Source: Punica granatum
Lineage: Eukaryota; Streptophyta; Magnoliopsida; Myrtales; Lythraceae
NCBI RefSeq assembly: GCF_007655135.1
Contig: NC_045128.1
Span: 22,848,811 to 22,912,810, forward strand
DNA: 64,000 nt
Direction: 5' to 3'
Positions 49,179 to 58,749 of the stretch are shown here, piece by piece; position 1 is the first letter of the stretch; each line of letters begins with the position of its first letter. The translations under genes were made by a program, and so were the position numbers. The notes beneath the pieces were generated by a model, which was given only the letters and a program-made list of their open reading frames with translations, searched no databases and had not been told where the DNA came from.

Positions 49179-49192
49179 GCTTGCCCCTCTTT
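49179..49192 (-). other. Polypurine tract of the Tat/Ogre element
   Basis: The minus strand reads AAAGAGGGGCAAGC immediately before the LTR start TGTCAGC, in the expected place for plus-strand DNA priming. Confidence 0.8.
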
Positions 49193-49359
49193 GGTTGCGT
49201 GCTCGGATAGAGGATGCAGTCAAAGACCATGAGAAGCACCCCGTTTGACTTCGGCGACCGTTCCAGCGTCTTTCCTCATAGCCACTTGTTCTCTCTGGTT
49301 TTGGATTCATGGGAGGGAGTTGGATAGACGTATGTACCTGAAAACAGTGAAAATGTGAC

Positions 49360-49992
49360 TTATGGATCCGAAAGCAATAAAGATGGGCTTATGGCCCTAA
49401 AAGCAATAAAGATGGGTTTACGGGCCCAAAGAAAGTAAAAATGTGGGTGTCCAAACCCAAAGCAATAAATGTGGGTGTCCAAACCCAAAGCGGTAAAGGA
49501 TAGGTGTCCAAACCCAAAGCAGTAAATGTGGGTGTCCAAACCCAAGGCAGTAAAATGTGGGTGTCCAAACCCAAGACAGTAAAATGTGGGTGTCTAAACC
49601 CAAGGCAGTAAAAGGTGGGTGTCCAAACCCAAAGCAATAAATGGTGGGTGTCCAAACCCAAAGCAGTAAAAGGTGGGTGTCCAAACCCAAAGCAGTAAAA
49701 GGTGGGTGTCCAAACCCAAAATAGTAAAAGGTGGGTGTCTAAATCCAAAGCAATAAAGGTGGGTGTCCAAACCCAAAGCAATAAATGTGGGTGTCCAAAC
49801 CCAAAGCAGTAAATGGTGGGTGTCCAAACCCAAAGCAATAAATGTGGGTGTCCAAACCCAAAGCAGTAAATGGTGGGTGTCCAAACCCAAAGCAGTAAAA
49901 GGTGGGTGTCCAAACCCCAAAGCAGTAAAAGGTGGGTGTCCAAACCCAAAGCAGTAAATGGTGGGTGTCCAAACCCAAAGCAGTAAAAGTGG
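49360..49992 (-). repeat. 28/29-bp minisatellite in the 3' UTR of the Tat/Ogre element
   Basis: Nineteen clear tandem units with plus-strand core GGTGGGTGTCCAAACCCAAA followed by GCAGTAAA, plus about three diverged units at the left end (GGGCTTATGGCCC, GGGTTTACGGGCCC). Variants ending AGTAAAA, AGTAAAT and AATAAAT are interspersed. Each unit holds GGGTGTCCAAACCC, which contains the imperfect palindrome GGGT..ACCC/GGGTTTGG. Long open frames across it are an artefact of the repeat. Confidence 0.95.
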
Positions 49993-51042
49993 ATTCGGTC
50001 ATCGAGGATGGCCCCAGAACGCGAGGGAGTTGACTTGGGCCCAATAATGCCAACGGATTTGTCAGATGATGGTGTGAGGTGCCTCCTTGAGGGCCCTTCA
50101 CTCGGGTTTGAGATTACGATCTTGTCGCATGAGGCAGACATGAGTCCGTCAGGGAGAGACGCCTCTTAGGATCCACATGCCCGTACTTGCATAGGAGGGT
50201 GGCAGCTAACGGTCGTTGTCAGTCGCGTGAAACTGCTGGAATTACGATGTGCAAAGGAAATCTATGTAATGATGCTTCAGGGATCTGAACTTGGTGACCG
50301 TTTGAGGGGTGGCCGTGTCCCAAACTCATGTTTGACCAAAAGAAAGGCTTTTCGCAAAATGAGGGCATGGCCCACAGAGCTTTGAATAAAGGTAAAGGGA
50401 AGGATCTTTAGGATCCTCCAAATCAAGGATACGACAATTCGACCCCATTTTGAGGGGCGTCTCGAGCCTTGAGAGTCGACGAGAGTTTGTTTGCGTTGAG
50501 AACTGCCGAACCACTACTAGTTGTAGCTTCACGCGGGGTGCTGCTGTTCTTTCGTGGTCGAACCGACAATTGCCCCTAATTTTTGCCCAGGCCGCAAAGC
50601 GCGTGACGACCTGACGGGGTATTTTATTTTGACTTTTCTCTCATGAATGCTCTCCTTTTACTACGACCGCCCAAGATAGGGTCCGATCGCATCTCTCGAT
50701 TCCTCTAACTTTTGCCTAGACCGCCCTTTACGGGTTTTCAGCCTAGCAAGGATATGATTTATGCTCTCCTTTTGCCACGGTTCCCCTTTACGGGATTTTA
50801 AGCCGTGCCCCTCGTTCCTTAACTTTTGCCTAGGTCGCCTAGAGGAGGTTTTCAACCTAGCGGGAAATTTATTCTTTTCTCTCAAAGGTGATCTTAGATG
50901 AAAAGAGTACAAGTACTGATGACAGGATGCGTTGAGGCGGTATGAGCATGGAGTCTGAAGAATACGGAAGAAGACAAAGGTCGGAAATGTGGTTTGCAAC
51001 TGGCGAGGACATAAAGAGGCTGCGGAATGACGAAGAAGGCTA
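49993..51042 (-). other. Rest of the 3' UTR between pol and minisatellite
   Basis: No coding. At 50580-50880 three or four worn units of about 60-75 bp repeat (CTTTTGCCTAGACCGCCCTTTACGGGTTTTCAGCCTAGC and relatives). They resemble the repeats that seed Tat/Ogre 3' UTR satellites. Confidence 0.6.
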
Positions 51043-54000
51043 TCAGGGATAGTACTTCTTGAGGGCGTCGGCGTTGACTGGGAGCGCGTTTTCGGTCCCG
51101 TCCATGTCGCTTAAGATAATTGCCCCTCCAGAGAAGGTTTCTCTGACGACGAAAGGCCCGTCATATTTGTATGCGAACTTGCCCCGAGAGTCAGGTATAA
51201 TGTGAAGAACCTTTCGCAAGACAAGGTCACCAGGGTTGAACTCGCGGTGGCGGACCCTTGCATTGAACGCTCGAGCCATTCTTTGTTGGTAGCATTGGCC
51301 GTGGCATAACGCTGTTAGCCGCTTCTCGTCGATGAGATTGAGTTGTTCGTAGCGCTGCTTCGCCCATTCCGCTTCTTCGAGCTCGGACTCGGCAAGGACC
51401 CTCATGGAATGAATCTCCACTTCGATTGGGAGGACTGCTTCCATGCCGTAAACCAAAGAGTACGGAGTTGCCCCAGTTGAAGTGCGGATAGATGTTCGGT
51501 ACGCTAAGAGAGCAAAAGGGAGCATCTCATGCCAATCCTTATAGGTCACCGTCATTTTCTCGATGATCTTCTTGATGTTCTTGTTCGCAGCTTCTACCGC
51601 ACCGTTCATTTGGGGACGGTACGGCGTGGAGTTGCGATACTGCACTATGAATTGCTCACAGAGCTCATTGATGACCTTGTTATTCAAATTCTTAGCGTTA
51701 TCAGTGATGATTGTCGCGGGGACTTCGTATCGGGCGATGATGTTGCACTTGAGGAAGCGTGCCACGGCCTTTGCGGTGACCGAAGCAAGCGTTATTGCCT
51801 CGATCCACTTAGTGAAGTAGTCGATTGCCACCAAAATGAAAAGGTGTCCGTTGGATGCTTTGGGATTGATAGGGCCGATCACATCTATGCCCCACATTGA
51901 AAAGGGCCACGGGGCCGCCATTGGATGTAGCTCATTGGGGGGTGCTTTGATCTGGTCGGCGTAGACTTGGCACAAGTGGCAGTGTCTGACGTGTTTGGCG
52001 CAGTCGGCCTCCGTGGTGGACCAGAAATAACCCAAACGCATAAGTTTCTTGGCGAGCATGAGCCCACTCATGTGAGGTCCGCAACTTCCCTCGTGTATCT
52101 CTCCCATAAGGCGTTGTGCCTCAATTTCATCGACACACCGGAGTAGTGTGGCGTCGAAGGAACGGCGATAAAAGACCTCTCCACTCAGGAAGTAGTGTGC
52201 TGCGAGTCGCCGAAGTGTTTTTCTGTCACGCTGGTTGGCGAATGTCGAGTATTGGCCGGTTTGCAGAAAATGTTTGATGTCTTCATACGAAGGCTGTTCG
52301 TCAGTTGGCTCGATTGCGTCGCAGTGAGCAGGGCCCTTGGCAATCTCAATTTCGAGTGGCTCAATGAGATTCTCTTTCGTGATGCTCACCATGGATGCGA
52401 GCGTCGCAAGTGCATATGCAAATTGGTTCTTGATGCGCGGCGTATATGTGAATGAGATTCTCTCGAAGTTCTCCACTAACTCCTCGAGATACTCGTGATA
52501 TGGCACTAGCTTCGCGTCCTTCGTCTTCCATTGCCCCAACGTCTGGAAAATTGTAAGCATGGAATCACCAAATACTTCTAGTTCCTTCACCTTGAAGTCG
52601 ATCGCCGCCTGCAGGCCGATGATGCATGCTTCGTATTCGGCCACGTTATTAGTGCAGGGGAAATCAACCTTTGCTGCGACCGGATAATAGCGTCCGTCGG
52701 GGGATATCAGCACTGCACCAATGCCGGACCCAGTGGAATTTACTGCGCCGTCGAAATACATCTTCCATGCGAATTTGTTCTCCTCACTGTCCACTTGGAG
52801 AATCCCTTCATCCGGGAAGTTAGAGTTGATCGGCGTATCGTCTTCGATTGGGAACTCCGCTAAGTGATCCGCAATTGCCTGCCCCTTGATCGACGTGCGG
52901 GGCACATATTCAATGTCGTATTCCGTCAGCTGACATCGCCACTTTGAAATGTTCTTCATGGAAGATGGACTATCGAGCAAGTACTTCAGGGGATTCGCTT
53001 TTGACAATAAGCGGATAGTATGATAGAGAGTGTACTGCCGGAGCCTCTGTATGACCCACACTAGCGCACAGCACATCTTCTCAATCTCTGGGTAGTTGGA
53101 CTCCCCTTCGGTGAACTTCTTGCTTAAATAGTAAATGGCGTGTTCTGCGTGCGTGAACTCGTCTTCCTGCCCTAACATGCATCCTAGGGATTGCCGGCGC
53201 ACTGTCAGATAGAGAATAAGAGGGCGATCTGGAGTAGGCGGGACCAATACCGGGGGTTGAACCAAGTATGCCTTGATAGTGTCGAAGGCCTTCTGACATT
53301 TTCGTCCCACTTAATCGCTGCATTTTTGCGAAGCAAACGGAAGAGTGGTTGACATTTGTCTGTCAGGTTTGCAATGAAACGCGCAATGTAGTTCAGCCGT
53401 CCCAGGAAGCCTCGTACTTCGCGGACTGTCGATGGTGGAGGTAACTCCCTGATTGCCTTCACCTTGTCGGGATCGACCTCGATGCCTCGTTCGCTGACCA
53501 CGAATCATAACAGTTTCCCTGACTTGGCGCCGAATGTGCACTTTGCCGGGTTAAGTCGAAGCTTGTATTTCTTGAGTCGGTCGTATAGGCGTTTTAAATT
53601 GACGAGGTGATCCTCTCCTTCTTTTGATTTAGCAATCATGTCGTCGACGTAGACCTCGATCTCTTTATGCATCATATCGTGGAATAGCGTGACCATGGCC
53701 CTTTGGTATGTTGCCCCGGCATTTTTGAGGCCGAAAGGCATGACTCGGTAACAGAAAGTGCCCCACATTGTGATGAACGTCGTCTTGATCTTGTCCTCAT
53801 CAGCCATCCGAATCTGGTTGTACCCGGAGAAGCCATCAATGAAAGAGAACAACGTATGGCGTGCTGTGTTGTCAACTAAGACGTCAATGTGAGGCAGGGG
53901 GAAGTTATCCTTGGGGCTGGCCTTGTTGAGGTCCCGATAGTCGACGCAGACTCTGACTTTTCCATCTTTTTTCTCTACCGGCACAATGTTCGCCACCCAC

Positions 54001-54483
54001 TCAGAGTAATTACAAACTTCCAGGAAGCCCGCGTTGATTTGCTTGATGACCTCTTCCTTAATGCGGAGGAGAAGGCCGGCTCGTTGACGTCGTAAGTGCT
54101 GCCGTTTGGGTGGAAACCTCTCCGTATCGAGCGGAAGGAAGTGCTTAACTATTGAGGGATCCAAACCTGGCATGTCGGCATAAGACCAAGCAAAGACTTC
54201 TTGGTATTCCTTGAGGAAATCGATCATCCGGGCCCGCTGTCTGGGGTCGAGGCTCGTCCCGATCTTCAGGGTGCGTGGTTCTTCTTCGGTGCCCACGTTG
54301 ATTTCTTCTGTTGGCTCAACTGAAGTAAATTGGCGGTCCTCGAGGCGGCGCAAACTCTCCTCTATCTCAGGCACTCGACCGTCCTCGTCGAGCCCTTCCC
54401 CGAAGTATATGGGTCGGGACTCTTCGAGACGTTCTTCGGATGGGTTCGAATTGTCGTGTCGAAGATTTGGATTCGAGTGGAGC
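51043..54483 (-). pseudogene. Tat/Ogre pol: RT, RNase H, second RNase H, integrase
   Basis: The exon begins at 54483 after the intron and reads LHSNPNLRHDNSN. RT has VRVCVDYRDLNKASPKDNFP, SGYNQIRM and the catalytic VYVDDMIAKS. A TGA at 53505 replaces a Gly codon (KLL-stop-FVVSERG) and a one-base loss near 53308 shifts the frame. The first RNase H includes LSKKFTEGESNYPE. The second, archaeal-type RNase H has YFDGAVNSTGSGIGAVL, NNVAEYEA and VFGDSM, but the last Asp is Tyr (NQFAYALATL). Integrase has the zinc region (HVRHCHLCQ) and the D-D-E core (WGIDVIGPI, IITDNAKN, NGAVEAANK). It ends VNADALKKYYP. The two clear lesions lie before the long open 755-codon right part. Confidence 0.95.
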
Positions 54484-54691
54484 CTGGAAATTGAAATGAA
54501 TTGTCTTAGAAATTTAGAGCGTTGCGAGATAAGTTAGAGAAAGGAGAAAGTAGACGCGGAAATTCAAAAAAATGCATGCAGAGATTTCATTATTGATGTA
54601 AGCGTGAAGCCATAACAAAATCCTTCTTCCGTCGTGTGGCTTATGGCTATGTCGACACGCGGGGAAACATCAAACACATAGATAGCCTTAC
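54484..54691 (-). other. Predicted intron between gag-protease and RT
   Basis: Donor GATGT|GTAAGG at 54691, branch-like TCTAACTTATC, a pyrimidine-rich run and acceptor CAATTTCCAG|G at 54484. The gag-protease stop TAA (54690-54688) lies inside the donor sequence. Splicing gives codon GT+G (Val) and joins gag-protease to RT in frame, so unspliced RNA makes gag-protease only and spliced RNA makes the full polyprotein. This matches the published organisation of Ogre elements. Confidence 0.85.
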
Positions 54692-57600
54692 ACATCGGCG
54701 ATCACAGCCGAGTAGCACGGGACTGAGGTCCAGTTGTTGAGCTCCTCATTCTCCTGTGCAAGGCGGATATGGACCCCTAAAGGAGTCTCCTCAGTGACGG
54801 CGCATATGGCTGGCAGATCGACAGGCTCAGCGTCTGAAACCGAGGAGGGGCCGTCAAGAGTACCTCCGATGACGTGTGGCGGTGCGGGGAAAAAGTGAGA
54901 GAGTGGGGGAACCGGGATGCCCCTGTTGATCTTCCCATAATGCGTGGCGAGATGGTGGAGGTGTTTGCCCCTACGGGCCTCGATAATTTCGTGGCAGGAA
55001 GGGCGAAAACCGAGTCCCCTCCTGTTCTTGTACTCTTCAATCTCGATGGGGCAATTGATCCCTTGCCCCTGTGCTCCAAGCCCGATACCGGGAACGTAGT
55101 TGTGACGCAGAAGGACCTTCCCGACCATGCGGTCAGCACGAGATGGACGGACCTCTCCATAGTCCCGAATGACGGAGATGGTCTCGAATGAATGGAATGG
55201 GAGGTTCTCGTCGTCTCCGATGCTAATATAGGGCACAGTCGTTTCCTTGTAGATGGCGTGGTCCTCTTCACCCTTGACCGTAATGAGCCGACCATCCGCG
55301 ATGAACTTGATCCTTTGGTGCAGGGACGAGGGAACGGCTCCAGCTGAGTGGATCCAGGGTCTCCCGAGGAGCAGGCTAAAAGCATTCGGGATGTCAAGGA
55401 CCTGAAATGTGACGCTGAATGAGCACGGGCCGACATCGATCAAGAGGTCAATCTCCCCATTCACTTCCCTCCGCGAGCCGTCAAAGGCTCTAACCGCGGT
55501 TTTGCTCGGGCGGACGCGGTTGAGGTCCACATTCATTTGCTTCAACGTGGACACTGGGCAAACATTGAGGGCGGAGCCGTTTTCGATCATGACCCGGCCA
55601 ATGATGAAATTGTTGCACTTGCAGACGATGTGCAATGCCCGTGAGTGTGCCCACCCTTCGGAGGGGAGCTCGTCATCTGAAAATGAGATGGCATTGGAGA
55701 AAATCGAGCTGACGGTCTCTTCAATCCGATCCGGGGTTGTCTCCTTAGGAACCTGTGCTGCAGTAAGGACCCGTAGGAGGGCTTCTCGGTGTGGCTCCGA
55801 ACTCAAGAGGAGAGCGAGTAGTGAAATATGAGCTGGAGACTTACCCATTTGTTCTACTACCTTGTACTTGCTTGCCTTAATCACTTTCATGAAAGCCTCA
55901 GCTTCTTCTTCGGTCACCTTCTTCTGCGGGATAGGCGGGGCTTCCGGAGCAGCTCCGGATGCAGCGGGAGCCTTACCCTTGCCTGCGATCTCCGGGTTCG
56001 TGTACACCCGGCCCGAGCGTGTCACGCCCATGACACTGAACTGCTGCTCAAGATTCCCGATACTTCCTTCGTAGGTCCAGGGGACCTTGCTGTCCTGGTA
56101 CGGCTCTCGAGCGGGGACTTCTATTATGAACGGGGCGGGTGCGGCACTAGACCCTGTGAACCCTACGGTGGCTTCCGCGGGGACATACTCGATTATAAAT
56201 GGAGTAGGGCCCTCCTGTTGGCTCTCGTCCTCTCTCATAGTGCAAATACTGATCATATTGATGGCGGGCCCCGAGCTCGACCCGTGATCAAGGAGAGGGT
56301 TAGCTTGCACGTTCGGGGGCCTAATGGCATTGAACGAGATCTTTTTACTATTGATCAACTTCTGAACCTCCTCCCGCAATTTCCAACAGTTGTCGGTGGT
56401 GTGCCTGGGTGCACCTGAATGGTACTCGCAGCGTAGACTCTGATCTTGGTTTGCCGGAACGAAACTGGGACCGGGAACCGTTGGTCGAATCATGTCGCCG
56501 GCTAATAGTTGCCTGTATATATGGGAGAGCGGGGTAGGCAGGGGTGTGAACTGTATGCGCTGTCGAGCTTGCATTGCGCCGCCTTGTTGACCTTGTGGAG
56601 CTGGGGCCTGTTGCGTCGGCTGAGGAGATCTCGAAGCCGGAGGCCTATACTGCGGGGTCTGAGGAGGAGCGGGAGCATAATGATAGACGACTTGTTGCGG
56701 GGCCGATGGAAATGCTGTCGGCAGGGCCAAATAATAAACCGGTTGAGCGGGATGCTGAAACGGATAGTGTACAGTCGGCGGAGCATATGCGGGAGTAGCA
56801 GGTGGCGCAGGTGTGAAATTCACCGAGTACTGTTGAGATCCCGGATGTCCTAGATTAACTACATTAACCGAAGCCTCCGTTCCCCTTCTGCCGTTAGTAG
56901 GGGCTACTGCAGCCGCGGTCTTCCTCGAGGACTCTCCTTCTCCCTTCTTTGTCGGGCCCTCTAACCTTCCAAGTTTGATGCCCAGGTCTACCTGCTTCCC
57001 GGCCATAATCATCTCCGAGAAAGTAGACTTGTGACCCATGAGGTGAGAGTAGTAAGCCCCTTTGAGAGTCCCATGAAACATTTGGATTTGCTGCGCTTCG
57101 CAAATTGGAGGGAAATGTTTTGCTGCTTCCGAACGCCAATTCGTGGCGTAATCCTCAAACTTTTGCCCCTCTGCCATTTCCATCGTGCTCAACTGGAGGA
57201 AGGACAGGGGTGTCTCCATGTTATACTGATACTGCTCAACAAACTTCTTGGCCAGTTCGGTCCAGGAGGGGATGTCCTCCGCTCGAAGAGACATGAACCA
57301 GTTAAGGGCCGATCCTGATAGACTCTCTTGGAAAGTGGCGACAACGAACTGCTCATAATCCCAGTACTGGAGCATCTTTGTATGATAGTGGCGAAGGTGG
57401 TGCCGCGGGTCTTTAGTTCCATCGTATTTCTCGAACTCGGGCATTTTGACTTTCGAGGGCAGCTGCATCCCCGGGAAGAGAGATGAATCCAAGTAACTCG
57501 TGCTATGTCGGGGATCACTTGCTTGGAGGGCTCTAATAGTCTCTTCCATCTTCTTCATTCTCCTCTCCTGCTCGGTTTCCGTTTCGGGAAAGAAATTTGT

Positions 57601-58461
57601 GGGTGGAGCTTTGGGGGCCGCTTGAGTCGGCGTGCCCAGTTCGGAGAAAGTAATATTTATGGGAGGTGGAGCTTGGTAGGGGAGGTTAATATGGGGTTGT
57701 GGAGCTTGGTAAGGGAAAGGCTCAGTTGTGTGAGCAGGAACAGGGGCACTCGATGCCGGGAAACCCATCGGCGGAGGAGCAATATAAATGGTAGCTGGAG
57801 CTGGCACGGGCACGGGAGGTGGAGCGAATATAACCGGATCTGGCACGGGAATCGTCATGGGTGGAAGTGAGGCGATTGCTGGAATGGTGGACTGAGGAAG
57901 GCCAGAGACGACCGGGTGAATTGCCGGCGCGCACGTCGGATGAGGAGCGGGCACTGGGATAACTGTCGGCGCGGGGGCGGCCGCTATGTGGCCTTCTGGT
58001 TCATGGGTTGGCGGGACCCAAGGAGCGGGATCGATAGTTGGCCCGCGTGCGAGAGGCGGGATGGAGCTCGAAGACGCGTGATTTGGCCCCCTGAGCAAGG
58101 CCATCATCTCGGCCATATTAGCGGCCATTAAGTTAACCGCGTTTTGAAGAGTGGTGACGTTGCCCTCAAGCGTGGCCATGCGAGTAGGATCATGGGCAGG
58201 TGGTGGTGCTTGAGTGGCCGACGACGGCACATACATTGGTGGTGGCGGCGCGTACCCAATTGGCGGTGGCCCGTATCCCGGCGGTGGTGACATGCTTCTT
58301 GAAATCGGTTGTGGGAGATGGGCCGAGGGGGCCCCATGATGTGCTAGTGGCACGCCTGTGGAGGTAAGCGGTGGTGGTGCGTTCACCGTGGGCTGTGGAG
58401 AATGAACCGGCGTCAGTGGTGTATTTCCCTCGAAGACAGCGAGTTGATTTTCCTCTGCCAT
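54688..58461 (-). CDS. Tat/Ogre gag-protease, 1,257 codons
   Basis: The start MAEENQLAVF opens a Pro/Ala-rich N-terminus (~1-290). A gag core follows at about 300-450 (MPEFEKYDGTKDPRHHLRHY; LSGSALNWFMSLRAEDIPSW). A second Pro/Tyr-rich linker leads to a zinc-knuckle variant CEYHSGAPRHTTDNC (C-x2-H-x6-H-x4-C). Protease lies near 940-1080 (RALHIVCKCNN, SALNVCP, FSLLLGRPWIHSAGAV). Its expected catalytic Asp is Glu (MIENGS). After it comes a glycine-patch-like segment (GIGLGAQGQG ... RRGLGFRPS). The frame is fully open, but the protease is probably inactive. The stop codon sits in the predicted intron, so gag-protease is the product of unspliced RNA. Confidence 0.93.
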   Translation of the reverse strand: MAEENQLAVFEGNTPLTPVHSPQPTVNAPPPLTSTGVPLAHHGAPSAHLPQPISRSMSPPPGYGPPPIGYAPPPPMYVPSSATQAPPPAHDPTRMATLEGNVTTLQNAVNLMAANMAEMMALLRGPNHASSSSIPPLARGPTIDPAPWVPPTHEPEGHIAAAPAPTVIPVPAPHPTCAPAIHPVVSGLPQSTIPAIASLPPMTIPVPDPVIFAPPPVPVPAPATIYIAPPPMGFPASSAPVPAHTTEPFPYQAPQPHINLPYQAPPPINITFSELGTPTQAAPKAPPTNFFPETETEQERRMKKMEETIRALQASDPRHSTSYLDSSLFPGMQLPSKVKMPEFEKYDGTKDPRHHLRHYHTKMLQYWDYEQFVVATFQESLSGSALNWFMSLRAEDIPSWTELAKKFVEQYQYNMETPLSFLQLSTMEMAEGQKFEDYATNWRSEAAKHFPPICEAQQIQMFHGTLKGAYYSHLMGHKSTFSEMIMAGKQVDLGIKLGRLEGPTKKGEGESSRKTAAAVAPTNGRRGTEASVNVVNLGHPGSQQYSVNFTPAPPATPAYAPPTVHYPFQHPAQPVYYLALPTAFPSAPQQVVYHYAPAPPQTPQYRPPASRSPQPTQQAPAPQGQQGGAMQARQRIQFTPLPTPLSHIYRQLLAGDMIRPTVPGPSFVPANQDQSLRCEYHSGAPRHTTDNCWKLREEVQKLINSKKISFNAIRPPNVQANPLLDHGSSSGPAINMISICTMREDESQQEGPTPFIIEYVPAEATVGFTGSSAAPAPFIIEVPAREPYQDSKVPWTYEGSIGNLEQQFSVMGVTRSGRVYTNPEIAGKGKAPAASGAAPEAPPIPQKKVTEEEAEAFMKVIKASKYKVVEQMGKSPAHISLLALLLSSEPHREALLRVLTAAQVPKETTPDRIEETVSSIFSNAISFSDDELPSEGWAHSRALHIVCKCNNFIIGRVMIENGSALNVCPVSTLKQMNVDLNRVRPSKTAVRAFDGSRREVNGEIDLLIDVGPCSFSVTFQVLDIPNAFSLLLGRPWIHSAGAVPSSLHQRIKFIADGRLITVKGEEDHAIYKETTVPYISIGDDENLPFHSFETISVIRDYGEVRPSRADRMVGKVLLRHNYVPGIGLGAQGQGINCPIEIEEYKNRRGLGFRPSCHEIIEARRGKHLHHLATHYGKINRGIPVPPLSHFFPAPPHVIGGTLDGPSSVSDAEPVDLPAICAVTEETPLGVHIRLAQENEELNNWTSVPCYSAVIADV

Positions 58462-58749
58462 TCTTAATTGGAAGCGTGTGGGATACCGGTGGGGCGCCGC
58501 CAGTTGTTAATACCCTGATTCCATAAGTGTGTGAGTTTCAATGTAATAATATTCTCTTTAAAATAAACATACAAAGTAATGAGAAGAGAGGGAATGCATG
58601 AGGTGCATGAATTTTTAAAAACTAATGCTGTCATTCGTATTAACTTCGAATGGTTCAAAGTGCAATGCAAATTTTTAAAAGATAGTCCTAAGTCGGTCTT
58701 CCAACGTGCCCGGGGTGCAAGCGACCGTCGCCATGGAAAGCGCCGGTTC

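Noticed and set aside
49360..49992. CRISPR-like array
   Set aside because: Units are contiguous with no unique spacers, and the context is a plant retrotransposon.
49389..50141. Open frame of 250 codons on the minus strand with repeated GLDTH/FGFGHP peptides
   Set aside because: It is produced by the 28-bp minisatellite. The unit is not a multiple of three and has no stop in any frame, so all frames stay open. No other coding sign.
54688..54690. Stop-codon readthrough as the link between gag-protease and RT
   Set aside because: RT lies in a different frame from gag-protease when read straight through, and the gap contains stops. The intron model explains frame and signals together.
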